NCBI RefSeq assembly: GCF_921293095.1
Contig: NC_060251.1
Coordinates: forward strand, 97,326,566-97,390,565
Length of the DNA: 64,000 bases
Source of the DNA: Ischnura elegans
Lineage: Eukaryota > Arthropoda > Insecta > Odonata > Coenagrionidae
Direction of reading: 5' to 3'
Position 1 is the first letter of the stretch. The number at the start of each line of letters is the position of its first letter. Of the stretch, positions 12,292 through 25,690 are shown in pieces. The notes under the pieces are model-generated. The model was not told the DNA's origin and did no database searches. It saw only the letters and a list, made by a program, of their open reading frames with translations. The translations under genes were made by a program, and so were the position numbers.

Positions 12292-13172
12292 AAAGCCCGC
12301 TGTAAACGGTGAATGATCGTGTGAATGATCATGCTAATAAAATCATTCGCTGTGTATAACGGAACATTTCGCGAATGAACCGTCATGCGCATGATCATTC
12401 ATAGAAAATATGAAACATGTTCTTCGTTAAAACTTTCACGGGTGCTCGTCATTATTAATAAAAATCCCTTGAATAAGAATCTCTTGAAAAAGCAACCAAC
12501 ATCGGTCGGGAAACGTTGGGGCCACCCAAGAATTGATGCGGCGACTTTTTGTGTACTCTTAATTAATGAAAATGATGATGATGATGAAAAGAAAAAAATA
12601 ATAATAATAAATAAATAAAATAAAAAGAAAAACAAGGAAAAAATATTTAAAAACACTGGAAAAAACAACAAAATAAAACAAAATAATAAAATATAAACAC
12701 ATTGTTCAAAGAAATGAATAAAGAAAAAGAGACAATAAAAAAAAGAGAAAAGAAATTCCATATTCACCATTAAAATGTATAACACAACTGTAAAATTAAT
12801 TCATTCATCAAAGTAAAGAAAACCTATAAATATATGTTCCAAAATATGTATCTTTGTATTCAATCCAAAATAATGTAAATGTCAAAATCCTCATCAGCTA
12901 TAAGCTTCTGCTCACACAAACAAAACTCTGCCCACAAAATACAGACAATTGCGCAAAAAAAATAATCATCTGTAATCTGGCTGGTTAGGGTGAAATAATT
13001 CACCGGTACAGCGGGAAAGCGCCTTCGGCGCATCAATTAATGAGTGTGATAATCCAAAAGTTTTTATTCATAATGAAACATGTTCTATTTTGCTCGCATG
13101 ATCCCGTGAATGATCACGTGATCATTCAACATGATCATTTGCATGTTCATTCAGCATGCATAGCGGCCTTAA
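12292..13172. mobile_element. MITE with internal secondary insertion
   Basis: The outer ~110 bp at each side form inverted repeats built from repeated GAATGATC-type motifs. The left runs about 12292-12420 and the right about 13065-13172, ending in GCGGCCTTAAGG. Inside, 12440-12545 carries one arm of the foldback family seen at 59705-59983 (around CATCGGTCGGGAAACGTTGG). It is followed by low-complexity A-rich DNA at 12570-12740. This appears to be a MITE that received later insertions. No transposase frame. Confidence 0.65.
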
Positions 13173-16100
13173 GGATAGGTTCTAAAAAGGAAAATGACGA
13201 AATTTACATGTAATAACATTCTGCCTCTGCAACGATAGTCCGCTAAATGGCAGCTCAGAGAGTCGGCGTAGTGCACGAATCTGGAATATTACAGGAAAAT
13301 GCGTATTTTTTCAACTTATTTTGCCATACTCACGAACGAAAAAAAATCCACAGGCTTCTTTACGTTTCGCCTTTTTACTGTAGTAATTTCAACAACGACT
13401 CTCAGGCCCTATTTTAGCAAATTTTTAATTATTTTAGCAAAATTACCCAAAATTACAATACCCAAATTATAGAATAATCTTCCATTTCTCTAGGTAAGGA
13501 AAATTCATGTGAGTTCGATATTAGGAATGCATTTACAGCTTCTGTTACCCCCGTGGACATTTCGAGTAACCCTGTATATTTTTAGAATCTCACACACTCG
13601 AGAAATGAATTATACCGTGCAACTACAATTACTTAAAACCAATTAGTGTTACTGATCACTAATGATGCAATTGGTGAAAAGAATTGAATTTGACTGAAAT
13701 ATTTATCCACTCACTTGAACGCATATCTGAAGTACCTACTACCTTGTCAATAATCAACTAATCATAAGGGCACAGAGAAAAACGTTGACTTTGATGAAGT
13801 GAGAGTCTATGGTGAGCCCTACCCTAGCCTATCCCAACCAACCACAACAATTGAATCACTGAGTGAGAAGGTCAATCGCGAATTCAGGATAGGAACAAGG
13901 GGGGGGGCAAAAGGGTTATCTCTCTGAAGGGGGGGTTATCTCTCAGTAGCAACCCCTCCTCCCCTCCATAGGTCCGCCCCTGGAGAAGGGCGATACTTTA
14001 TTTACGATTTTTATTTCGATAATTGAATGAAATCAACATTGATATTGAAGAATAACTGTTTGTTGAACAATAAAACATTACTAAATATACAAATACGACA
14101 TTTATATTAGGAAATAACCACTTGGTGAAAGAGAAATGATAACAAAAATAAAACCCACATTCATGAGGACACACGTACTCGAAGAAAGAGAAATGACCGA
14201 AATAAATAACAGTTATGTTTTAAGAGGAATTGCTGATTTGATTTCTTTTAAAATAGAAAGAATGTTAAACTTGGAACTAATTTTCTTCCGTTGAGCACTC
14301 GGTGGCAACAGCTTTCACACCGAGCTCCTCAGGGCATGATTACGAGGAAACAAATTCGCCCAAACGATGGTTTTTGCCATTTCACAACAGTAAGGTCTCA
14401 TGTGTACCATTTACACAAATTTCTAGCAGATAATTATCTTTAACATGCTCACGTCAATGAAAACTAAGGTATCCATTTGGCGCTGATATCTGTCCCTACG
14501 GCGCTGTAAGGGATAAAGTCAGATGGCTAAAAAAAAAAAAAAAATATTTAAATGTTAAAACACATCTGCAACAGACAGAAATTCCTCCATATATTGACTT
14601 ATCGATCGATCAGAAACTTGATGGCCCAGTTTAAATATGCATAAACGGAAACGGTAAGTGAAAAGTTGCGATGACATCAAAATATAAGAACCAGAAAGAT
14701 GGAAACCAGAAAATTACTGAGGATATACCAGAAGTAATTTTCATCTTTCAACTGCAAACAGAGAATCTCATGACGCTCCAACAAATGGAGAGACTTACAT
14801 GAATTTCTCAGTCAGTTAGAACTACACCTGGCTAAATTATTTAGTCGAACGGAGATATTTCCTCGGGCATCTTCTTCACCACACGCTCTTAAAGCTTGAA
14901 ATAAAATATTATTTGAAATCAACATCTTGAGGTCCTCGCGATATCAAATTAAAATCAAATTATAGAACTTGAATTCAAATCATGATTAAAATTAATGAAT
15001 ATGTATCTACAGTTTAGATACAATTTCATCTTTCAAGTGCAGATTCTATTCAAAAGGAGTTCATTTCAAAAAAAGAATGTATCAAAAGATGAGCTCATTA
15101 GACTTAATGAGAAAAATAAAACTTAATATTCAGTCTCTCGTGAAGATACGAGCCCCTTGGATGAATTCTTAACAAGCGATGTAGGGAGATTCAAGTGGTG
15201 CTCACTCAACGATACACTTAAAACTGCGACATCTTAATGAGCCAGGGAGTGACTTATAAAAATAAACACTTAATGCTTCAGGCTAAGCATTGAGTTTGAA
15301 AAAGATGTTAACTTTTTTCACGGGGAGCTGTAAGCCTGCTCCTATTTCTTCCATTATATTACGTATTTTTCACATCTCTCACAAGGCTATTGAAAAAATG
15401 AGAAAGCAAGTTAGATCATCTCCAAGAATTCTAAACAGAGGCATGGTTGATCCGCAATGAGACTCTGTTTCTTATTATACTACACCACGCGCGTAATAAA
15501 GTGGTTTTTTAACTTCCGAACATAATCAAATTGAGTTCTTATTGAATCTGTTATTTGTGAATGACAGAATATATAACAGAAACAAGTCATTGAGTCTCTA
15601 AAGTGGCCACTTTTTTTTTCATTTTTCACGACTGAATGAAACTAAGAATATGACTGAGATAGAATAAAAAATTTCGAAATATACTTACACTTCAAGATCA
15701 AATTCTTCGACTGATAATCGTAAAACAAAACAAAATAGGCTTCCCGCTTTTTATTTCCTGAAAATTTAATTTGAATATCAAAATTTTTACACAGGCTCTT
15801 TTATCACTCTACTTGTCAAACCAATAGGAAATGGACGATTTCTGCTCATATATATTTGTAGCTTCGACAAAAACTGATATTATATTTGTTAAACCATCAC
15901 TATAATTATTAAGGCGTTGTGAAGTATACATATTATCATATGATAGTAAAACAAAGAAAAAATCTTCCATAATATACGTGTGTTTCAGTTTTTATACAGA
16001 GGAATTTCAAATGAATAGCTAGGTGATGCTATGCCAAAGGCTTGGCAGCAGATGCACCACAATCTATTCCAGCAATTAGTTAAAATACACGCGATAATAA

Positions 16101-16204
16101 ATAAAAACAATTACCTTATCCACATCTTTCACACGAGTGATATAACAAAATTACCGAACCAGAATCGTCGCTAACTCAATAAGTTAATGTAGCAACCACA
16201 AATA
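13173..16204. other. Unassigned AT-rich DNA with hAT-like end
   Basis: No gene recognised. At 13960-13982 the sequence ends in GGTCCGCCCCTG, the typical right terminus of the hAT-like MITEs in this window, preceded by G-runs and C-runs at 13900-13965. The matching left terminus was not found. A16 tract near 14529-14544. Confidence 0.4.
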
Positions 16205-16212
16205 CCACGCAC

Positions 16213-16967
16213 CAGTGTCGTAGCCAAGAGGGGTGCAGGGGGTCCGGACCCCCCCGGAATATAAAAACGCCTTCATAAAAGAAAACAAAATATTGAAAAA
16301 TCATGAGTTCACAAAATATTTCTTTAACAAATAGCCCGGTCAAATTGGCCCAAAAAATAGGGGTACCCTTGCGTAAATTGCCAACTAGCTGAAAATTTGC
16401 ATGAACCTCAAGGATACCGCTCCAATGAAATCCTGAAAAGTCCCCATCGATCCCGTGTGTGCATAAAATTTTATTCAAGGTCAAATGTCAGAAAAATGTG
16501 TTTTTTGCATTTTTTGGCCAAACGGTTAGTTTTATGATAAAAATTGCTCCGATCAAAATTGTAGATCAGAAAATTACCTACAAAATTGTCATTTCTTTTT
16601 TTCTCTAAGATTTACCATTTCTGAGAAAAAACCTCTCGAATGTTAGCTGTAGCTATCCAATGATTTTCGGAGAGCGCAACAATATAGTCATGCACATTAC
16701 GGAGAATACAGCTCCAGCTAACGGTCGATGGGGACTTTTCAAGATTTCATTAGAGTGGTATCCTTGAGGTTCATGCAAATTTTCAGCTTGTTGGCAATTT
16801 ATGCAAGGGTCAATGTTTATTTTGACCGGGCTAAAATGAAGTTTTCTCGATTATGAAAAGTGTTGAAATTAGTTTAAAGTCCTTAGCACTTAGTACCCTG
16901 TTTTTCAAAAATTTTCCCCCTGGTTTTGGATCCCTCCGCCTGTACGAAATTCCTGGCTACGCCCCTA
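16213..16967. mobile_element. Foldback hAT-like element
   Basis: 755-bp non-coding element. Its ends read inward as CAGTGTCGTAGCCA and TAGGGGCGTAGCCAGG. It is flanked by a near-matching 8-bp duplication (ccacgcac at 16205-16212, ccattcac at 16968-16975, 6 of 8 identical). The arms are long: about 16320-16455 matches the reverse complement of about 16720-16860 at high identity (for example CATGAACCTCAAGGATACC on both sides). The same terminal sequence, including a GTTTTTCAAAAATTT block, recurs at 59649-60150. 8-bp duplications and CAGGGGCG-type ends are typical of hAT elements. A chance frame (16176-16484 minus) is not a gene. Confidence 0.8.
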
Positions 16968-16975
16968 CCATTCAC

Positions 16976-17929
16976 CATCAGATATATAGACTATTAGTAA
17001 GGCAGTTACTGTAACCTAACTATTTGTTCAACATCGTATAATATCGCCACCCACATTCGTTCAACCCACATTCTGACCTTTACTTAGTTGACGATTTTAC
17101 GCATACTTCAATCGTCAGGCTTGAAAAATCGACGTGAGGCAACATGACCTTCTGGACGGACGACTTTGACCTCGTGTTAGAACAGCCCGGGCGCCGGAAA
17201 AAAAAATAAAACATGCATTTCAACCGAGACAAGTATGCGATCGATGAGATAATGCTGAAGCGATATCTCCACAGTGGAGCATTAAGAGACTTAAGTTTTC
17301 CGCAAACAAAGCGTGTAACTCTCACATGGCTTTCTACCTTATCTTCTCCCATTATCAGGATATATACAGACGAAAACTGAAAAGGGAAAGGACAACTTCC
17401 CTTCTATGATAGACACTTTCCGAACTATGGAAGCAGTAGTAAATACTTTGTTCGGACATTTAGAGCCGGTCTCAAGAAAGATAAACTGCACTGACGGCAA
17501 TGGTAGAGCTATTTACTTATCGGCCGCTACCATGGAATTCCATGAAGCGTCGCCGTGGTTGATTACGACGCGGTCGAAATATGTTGTTCTTCAAGTTTTT
17601 TACTCCAATGACTCTCTACGAAGGCTCATATGGTCGTCGAAATGAAAGTTTTCATTCACAAAAAACTCTGATCGTATTGATAACCAATCGAAATAAACCG
17701 TTCGGAATGAAAACCGATCGGCATGATTGCGCCAAGCACAACCCCCCCTACCCCCCTCCCCCAGGGTTAATGGAGATTGTAACGAACGAAGACAAAAGGC
17801 TCCAATGAATTTGCGAGAAAAACGTGAATATCCATTCATTCAACCATCTCCACATAGGTGACTCTGGCATGGAAACTGGAGAATTATTTGATGATGACCT
17901 TCATGATTGTACGTTGTAAGGCCTCAGCG
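16976..17929. other. Unassigned DNA
   Basis: No gene recognised. Overlapping short frames at 17400-17840 on both strands match no known family. C-rich tract at 17740-17762. Confidence 0.4.
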
Positions 17930-18290
17930 CTTATGGCAAAGCAGCAGACAGCGCTTAGGCTGGGAGCCGCTGGAGACTCGGAGGCTGCGCGCTAGGCTTA
18001 GATTGCTTGAACAATTGAGAATGGATATCTTCAAGAGCGACATAGAGAACATAAAATTAGAGCCACACTATATTTCCAGGTCCGATAGAAGCGATAAATT
18101 AAGAGATATGTTTTGCCGAACGGATAGATATGGGAATTCGTTTTTCCCCCGAGCCATAAAGGACTTTAATAAATGCTTGTCCCAACTTCGTTAGAGCACT
18201 TCATTTTTCTTAGCTGTAAACGACTGGTGTTCCAACACTCCCTGCCACACGCCTTTCAGGCGGCTTGCGGGGTATTATGTAGATGTAGAT
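17930..18290 (+). mobile_element. Non-LTR retrotransposon 3' end (family L-A)
   Basis: The frame to 18194 encodes the C-terminal tail of a LINE polyprotein. LGWEPLETRRLRARLRLL, DIFKSDIENI and YGNSFFPRAIKDFN are the usual tail motifs downstream of the reverse transcriptase, ending in a stop. The 3' UTR follows with a CCACACGCCTTTCAGGCGG segment able to form a short stem, then a GTAGATGTAGAT microsatellite tail, a common 3' end type in Jockey-like and related insect LINEs. Reverse transcriptase and endonuclease are missing, so this is a 5'-truncated dead copy. A second copy of the family lies on the minus strand at 27447-28615. Confidence 0.85.
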
Positions 18291-20291
18291 AACAAGAAAA
18301 TGCGTAGCTCCAACAACAATAGAACTCGTACTCTTCTTCCGTACTCGCCACAATCGGTCGGCTGCTGTCAAGTCAATTCCAATTTCACCTTTTCTTACAG
18401 AGAAATGGAGGAAGAAGCCGCTCTCTCTGGCTGATTAATCGGAAACTTTCGGCCGAATACGGCTACGCTCGACGACTAATCGCGGAGTACAGTCGTACTG
18501 GCCTGGTTGAAAGATATGCCTCACTTTTCGCTGCTCCTCAGAACGTTTCTACTAGTTACAGATTTGAACAAAGCAAATTGGGAAGTGGTCTCCTCAGCAG
18601 CTTCCGAATCGCCCGAACCCGCTCATGCTTGGCGGCTGACCGTGGACTAGAGGGGAGTGAGTGTTCAACCACAGCCACACTAGGTTAACTTGAGGATCAA
18701 GTCTATAAATTCGATTCCTCCGCTAGCCGAGAATAAGCAGGCCATTTAACAATAGAACCTCCGAGGGGATCATTTTGATACGTTTTCGATTTGCGATGTA
18801 TTTATTTAGGAAGCCAAAATAGGTAGAGTGATTTCCTCCCGTGACCTTCACACATTTTTAAGTTACTCTATGGGCCTAGAAGAAGAACCACCAGATTTCG
18901 TTACTTTGTACGATAATACTATTTTTACCTTAAGCGCCCGTAGGGATTAATATGATCCCCGAGCGATAAACAATTTATTACGAAGGGAGATAGCCTTTGG
19001 AATAGCCGCGATAGCATTAATTTTGTTGCAACTTATCATTAAAATCTTTTCACAGCCTTTTCAATTATGCAAGTCGATATCCCTCGAGAAAGTTTGCAAG
19101 GCTCTTGCAATGGGAGCACATATTATACATATTCACATTATTGTGAAAATGCAGGAATATGTTTCTATGCATGTTGCTATGATGTTTTAAAATAAAAAAG
19201 TTTGTTGGTTACGCTTAATTTTAAAAGAAAATCGTCTTTTAATTTTCTTCCTAATTACTAATAAATACTACATACATAACTTGGGAACATTAGAGTAACT
19301 TAAGAGATCCCATACAACTAATACCTTTGGTGACAAAAAAGAAGATTGCTTAAACACCTATTAATATGGATCATCGTAAAATTTTAGAATTTAGATCAAA
19401 TTAGAGTATTATTGCCAGCAAAAATACACATCATATACAATCAATACTTTGACTGAGACGTCTCAATAACTTTGCCGATGAAAAAAAGCGTTTCATAGCC
19501 AAGGGTCGCAGAAAGCTTCGAAGGAGCGGTTGAGAACTATTTATTTGCAAGCTATTGCTCTTTACGGTGTTTTTGGTTCATTTTTGTCATAAATGTAACA
19601 CATTTAGTGATGTAATTCCATCGGAAACAATATTTCTCAACCGCTCCTTTGAAGCTTTCTGAAGCCTCATCACAACACTGACATTTCATTATTGTTATGG
19701 CTTTCTTGAATTATTATGTTGTTTCGGGCGTGACGAAGTGGAGTTGCTTATCATTTTATTATAAGTGGAAAAGAAAATAAATGGCTCAGCCCTAAGCCAT
19801 GAATAGTGATTCCTGGTCAAATATCAAGTTTTCTCACTCTATACTTATTTTATACATTCTTTGACCAAAATCAATAACTATTAATAGAGCTACTTGAGTG
19901 ATCATTTTTTATTTAGTTGGTATAAAACTTCAATATTTTCGGCGCTTATCGATTCACTAAAATGAATGATTTGCTTTTTTTAATAGATCTTTCATTTATG
20001 TAAACAATATATTTGTTACTAGGGTATAAGATTGAATGCGCCCTTTTTTCTGTCAAATAAACTGAGATTCGAGAAACGCAGTCTAAACAATGGAAGAATA
20101 AATAAATGAATTGTGCCAAAATAAAGTTTTCTCTAACGTTCAATTCACAGGAACAATTCATTGTGAATGGCGTATAGTAAAATTAATAACGTTTCCTCCG
20201 AGAAGCCAACGTCGCATATAAATATCATCGAAGAATATTTATTTGGAAGGAAATGCCATGACTTGGGGAAAGATGTTCGTCAGATATGATA
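18291..20291. other. Unassigned DNA
   Basis: No gene recognised. It contains a small inverted repeat at 19511-19661 (listed separately). A possible box B-like AATTCGATTCC sits near 18707 without a convincing box A. Confidence 0.4.
19511..19661. repeat. Small hairpin element
   Basis: About 27 bp at each end are inverted copies sharing AAGGAGCGGTTGAGAA and GAAAGCTTC with one or two mismatches. The ~95 bp between are unrelated. No coding capacity; probably a short MITE or relic terminal inverted repeats. Confidence 0.6.
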
Positions 20292-20293
20292 TA

Positions 20294-20803
20294 CAGTGGA
20301 ACTTGGTTATAACGGCATCGGCCGTAACGTCAACTCGGGTTTAACGTCACATTTTATACAGACCAGCCAAAATTGAACATTTTATGTTGTACGAAAACCC
20401 GTTTATATCGTCGACAAATATTGCGACGCTCGGGTATAGCGTCAAGAATTTTGCGATTCTTAGGTTGCAAAAGTGCTTTACTGCTGCACTGCTTCAAGAC
20501 TCAGCGCGCTTCAAGGCGTTTGTTGCACAACGGAGAGAATTTATATTTCTGAAAGGACCGTTCAAAAGAAGATCACAGATTTTTTTCTACAGTAAAGTAA
20601 GATTTTTATTAAGCTATAAAATATTTAATTGTGAATATCATTTTTTTAATGATACATATTCCAATGTACGAGTACATTTCAATAAACAGTGTTGTATATA
20701 GCAGAACATTTGCGTCTTTACTTTGTCCTTTTTATAACGTCACTCGGGTATAACGTTAAAAATTTTCTAGTCCCTTTGAAGACGTTATAACCAAGTTCCA
20801 CTG
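20294..20803. mobile_element. pogo/Tigger-like MITE with TA duplication
   Basis: 510-bp element. Both ends read CAGTGGAACTTGGTTATAAC inward, about 22 bp nearly identical, each flanked by TA (20292-20293 and 20804-20805). CAGT-type termini with TA duplication are typical of the pogo/Tigger branch of Tc1/mariner elements. Subterminal AACGTCACTCGGG-type motifs are repeated near both ends. The internal 105-codon frame (20384-20701) shows no DDE or helix-turn-helix motif, so the element is probably non-autonomous. High end identity suggests moderate age. Confidence 0.85.
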
Positions 20804-20805
20804 TA

Positions 20806-21221
20806 TATCGAAAATTTCTCACTTGAAGTTACCTAAATAAACTCTTGCTTCGGTAGCATCAACTTATCTTTATGGAAGTTTTAAAATCTGTCAAGAACAC
20901 TCTGGAAGCAAAGAGGAAATAAGAATTTTTCAGAAAAAGATCTCACGCTCCACCATGCATGCGTGGCCGATTGCAATCACGCTCTTTACCCTTGCTCTGA
21001 TTCACAACAGCCCCCTGGGGTTCCCAAGTTACAATAGATCAAACGGCAGTTTTGTTTAGCTGTCGATTCGAATGCACACATCTTGAAGTTTTTCTAGAGC
21101 TGATTCCTCATTTTTTCCATACAAATTCAGCTACATAGAGCCTTATGATTACTTAATTTACCAATATGAAGAGTTAAATGGCAAAAGTTAAGAAAAATTG
21201 GCCAAACCAAGAAAAATTACA
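20806..21221. other. Unassigned DNA
   Basis: No gene or repeat recognised by eye. Confidence 0.45.
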
Positions 21222-23505
21222 TTTCGCGCGGGATATTTACCTCAAAATAACCACAGAAATCGAAAGCGGAGGAAATGTTTATGAACTTGTAGTGTAAAGT
21301 TTTTTTATGAATCAATATTTTGAGAGTTATTCACGATTGAAAACTGACGATTTTTTATGAAAAAACGCGTTTTTCAACGATTTTTCAGGAATAACAAAAA
21401 ACCACGCGTTTTATAAAAAATGTTATGACAAATATGTATGGATATACTGAATGCAAAATAAAATGTGGGTAACAAGGAAACAATGCCTATCTTTTATTAT
21501 TATTATATTTAGCCATACTAATTTATTCATGTCACATATATGGATAGAGAAGTATTATTAATTTTAATCTTTGCCTAAGTTTTATATTTTAGACTTAAAA
21601 TCTCGTCAGAACGTCACAGAGGGGATCAATCAATGTCAATCCATGAAGGTTACACAATATCTTATAAAAGCAAAAAGAGAATTCTTTTATGAGGAATCCT
21701 TTGAGTGGAATTCAACAGCAACACATTGTTAGTGTAAGGATTATTAATAGGATATCGTTTTGGTAAGCATTTAGCATCCAACTTTACGGTGGTTACCGAA
21801 GATAACAATGCATTGATGTGGAATACAGAATCTCTTTGGATGGTTTCCAAGCAGCTCATCCTCACATTTACTCCACAAATACGTTTCCAAATAGCTCCTT
21901 CAATCTCCTAAACGGTTCAATGGATCGTCGAAATCTTTTATAGCTCTTTCATCTGCTTGTAAAACCACAAAAACGTCTCCTCCTAAAAAGGTAACTTTTC
22001 TTTATGCTAAGTCCCTTAACTGCCGCGGCAATTCTTAAGCGAGAAAAAGTATCCGTGATACAGGTTCCAAGAGAGACTTTTATAAGCAATCTTTCCCACT
22101 TTCCCACCACAAAAAAACCATGGCTATATAGAATGATGCGGCAATATTCGTTCCTTGAGTTATCTCAGCCTCTTTAGCGGGCATCAATGGCCTATTTACA
22201 CTTAATGCTTTTCACGGGTCATAAGGTTCCCGTTCTCCGACCCACGATTTTTTGAGATAACAAAATTGAACTATAGCCAAAATAATAAAATCTCAAAAAA
22301 AAACAATAAAAAGTCAGCCGCGTCGTATTCGCGAATCGTTTATCTCTCAATTCGTCGAACTGTACGTTTCCAAACAGCTCCTATTATCTCCGAAAACGTT
22401 CAATTGATCGTCGAAATCTTTAAAAGCTCCTTCATCTGCTTGTAAAACCACAAAAACGTCTCATGCATATACATGGTAACGAAAACATAGACGTAACAGT
22501 TATTACTCAAAGCAAAGAGAGGAAAACTAAGGAAACGGTATTTGAATTTTATTCATGCAACATTTTGCCATATTATTTTTTTATTGCCAATATATCAAAA
22601 AATATATTTATTCCTTAAAGGTGCAATCCTTCCTCAAGTAAAAAGAAATTTCTTAAGAAACTTCCTATGGACGGCATGATATCAACATCTATATCACTTT
22701 TATATCAACATCTATCACTTTTGAAAGAGTTAATACGCTCACAGCATAAAACTTACGGAAAAGATTAAGACAAAACGTCTTTTTCTATACATTATAATGG
22801 AAGTATTCCACCAATTAAGGTAGGTACATTGATTATTTAGGAAGTATTACTAATTCTACTACTACCTTAGTACTTATACTACTGTTAGTATTAAAGATTC
22901 CATCGAGTACTTAGGAAGTATTCTGGCAATCTCCCCTCCCTTCATGAACTTCCCTCTTCAATTATTAATAACGCCTACTCCCTTTCATTCTATCTAAAAA
23001 TCTTATTCTCTTCCTTCCTCTCCCTCATATCCCTAATAATCTACCCTCTTCTTTCGTGCATAAGGTATAAAAATTAGTGTAGCTAGATTAATTTTAATTA
23101 AAATTAGACATTGTTTGCTTCTTTTTCACTTTGTATTTTAGCTCTGCATATTTTTCATGAAACGTTTCTATAAAACGGGTGTTATTTTTTTATTCGTGAA
23201 AAACTGTTTGAAAACTTGTTTTTAATAAAAATCCTAAGTGTTAAATCGTGAATAACCCATTAGGTATTGGTTTATAAAAAAAACTTTATGCTTCACGATT
23301 TGCTATTAACTTCCTCCTCTCCTCCTACATTGAGGTCCTCTATCAATTTCCGGGGTTATTTTAAGGAATAAACATATCCTTGGACACATAAGGAATAAAA
23401 AATTAGCATGGCAAAATGTAACACTAATAAAATTTAAATACCGTTTCCTTGTTTTTCCTCTCTTTGTTTAGAGTAATAACTGTTACGTCTATGTTTTCGT
23501 TTTAA
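21222..23505. repeat. Nested inverted and direct repeats
   Basis: Three internal homologies overlap here. First, about 21222-21450 matches the reverse complement of about 23110-23385 (for example AGTTTTTTTATRAAYCAATA and GGTTATTCACGATT). Second, 22474-22572 matches the reverse complement of 23406-23505 (for example GACGTAACAGTTATTACTC). Third, 21885-21985 is directly repeated at 22364-22466 (TCATCTGCTTGTAAAACCAC in both). No coding sequence. The arrangement suggests two overlapping foldback insertions or a rearranged repeat array. Confidence 0.65.
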
Positions 23506-25599
23506 AAAAGAGCTTAAAGTTGATCTGCGTGCCTCAAATGTTTTGGGAAAGATGGGAAACCTTTTTGAAAGGGAAAGGTTTCGCCGAAATAAAAATTGAT
23601 TCTTTTCTTTCCAACCATCTGTATAAATTGGAAGACTGTTGTTTTCTCCTGCGCGTAAAATAAAAAATTGAAATAGGAGAGAACCCAATGCATCTTAAAT
23701 GAATCTCCTTGGGCGGCATGTGAAGTACATGATGGAGAGCTGATTGTGAGCTACTTATAAACAGACTGGGTGAGAGAACACTACCGTCTTATCTTCAAAC
23801 CGTTCGGCATTCCCCAAACTGGTTTTTCTTTAATGCATATTTCTTCAATACATTTGCTATAGTAGATACCAATGACAACTTCTATGTTTTTTACAAACAG
23901 CTTTTCATAAAACATGGCCGTCGGAATTTTCTGTGTCGAGAAACGCTACCATTAAATCCTATCAGTACTCCCATTTTATCCATTAACTAATACAACTAAA
24001 TATATAGTGCCATCATGTCTTTTTCTAATCGGAAATGATGTAAATCTTCATTCATCACCCATTCTATTTTTAATCCAGCTTCGTTAAGTCCTATTCTTCC
24101 GTTAACTTTGCACCAAAACTTAAAAGATAAATACCTATAAACATTTTTAAGCTTCCGGTACCTTTTTAATGTAGGATAAATATATTTTATACCCTAAGCG
24201 TCCAGGTAGCCTCCTTTCGTATACCTCTCTGCTTGGTTCTCATGCCTGACACACATAATCCGTTCTTCTTCTTCCGTTTCGATCGGCATGCGTAGATCCA
24301 CCCAATATCTCCCCATAGCGCAGTAACTCTGCCTGGCGTACCGCTCTAATCCACTTGATGGCTTTTATATTCCCTCCTTTCCAATCTTTCCCATACGCCC
24401 CTGCGCTTTGATCTCCCGCACGGACATGTCTGCTCGACATGCTATAAATATTCCCCAACTCCACGTCTCATCCTTTTTTTTTTTTCTTTTATGGCGCGGC
24501 CAATGTGATTGTGTTCTCGTGATATGACGACAGTCTCCGTTACGCTCCGAAGCTGAAATCGATCATTTTTACGCGTCCTGCAAACATAAGATTTCCAGGA
24601 GAGGGTAAACATGGGATACAGGCCATTGAATAATGGGAAAATAACGGTTAATGTATTTTTGTGTTTAATTTCCAGCGAAAATCGATATTTACTATCGATT
24701 TATACTATTGATGTATTTATAATTGATTTCATTGGTTATAAGACAACGCTGGTGATACGGGTAAGCATAAATATGGGGATGAACTAAAGATAAAATGGTT
24801 TACCTATCGTAGATTAAAAAAATTCAAAGTTTTTATCGGTATTACGTTACGCTGGTGATATGGATAAGCATCAATATAAAGATGAACTAAAGTTAAAATA
24901 GTTTACGTATCCTCTTGTGTTCATTCTCCCGCAAAATGAATATTAGTGCATTATTGTACGCGAAGAATGAGATATCGGGAGAGTTTTATTAAAATTATCA
25001 CTCAAGCATTCAATTATCTAAGTCAGTAATTTATAATCCAGCATTAATAATTATTATTATTAATTTTTTCACCATTATCCTCTGACGTTTAAATTACTCC
25101 AACGATCTAGTGTTGGGGCCAGATATCATGCAAAATAATGTTGGAACCCTTAAATCGAAAAAATACGAGGTATCAACTATTTCTCGTATAATCAACAAAA
25201 AGACTGATGGAAAATAAATGGATATGTAAGCTTTGTGAGAGTTAAAGGTAAACAAATTAATAAGGTGTCTATAAGGCTTCTCTTTACTGCCGCTCTTCTT
25301 AGTTAACGTCCTAGTAACTTACTTGGTCCATCTATTTTATCTTCATCATTCTTCGGTGGCCCCACATTTAGAATGCTCCCTCTTCTCAGCTGTTGTCAGC
25401 GTCATATGTTTTTCCGCGTACAAACAAAATTGTCATCCTAAAAATGCTTTATTCTATTTTTTTCAATACCGTCCTTACTTTATGGATAAGCCTCGGGTAT
25501 TTCTCCTTAATTCATTACCATATACCCAAAAATCAACTCGCAATAGCCATAGCAACGAAGTTCCCACCAAATAAGAACAAACTATCTATGCCGTGGATA
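23506..25599. other. Unassigned AT-rich DNA
   Basis: No gene recognised. T-rich tract at 24473-24489. A local similarity between 24745-24775 and 24845-24875 (ACGCTGGTGATAYGG, then TAAGCAT) suggests a ~100-bp tandem duplication. Confidence 0.4.
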
Positions 25600-25690
25600 G
25601 AGATAAGTCACCCAGGTGGTAATGGAATCCGTGACTATCGGTTTAGCAGTCGAGGTCTTTACCCCGCAGCCGACAAATCCGTGTAGAATT
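25600..25690 (-). repeat. tRNA-Gly-like SINE relic, family 1
   Basis: On the minus strand GGCTGCGGGGTAAAGACCTC and GACTGCTAAACCG correspond to the box A and anticodon regions of the family at 30381-30556. Box B is eroded (GGATTCCATTACC). Confidence 0.55.

Noticed and set aside
12399..12785. 128-codon minus-strand frame rich in Phe and Ile
   Set aside because: Translation of A-rich low-complexity DNA inside a MITE.
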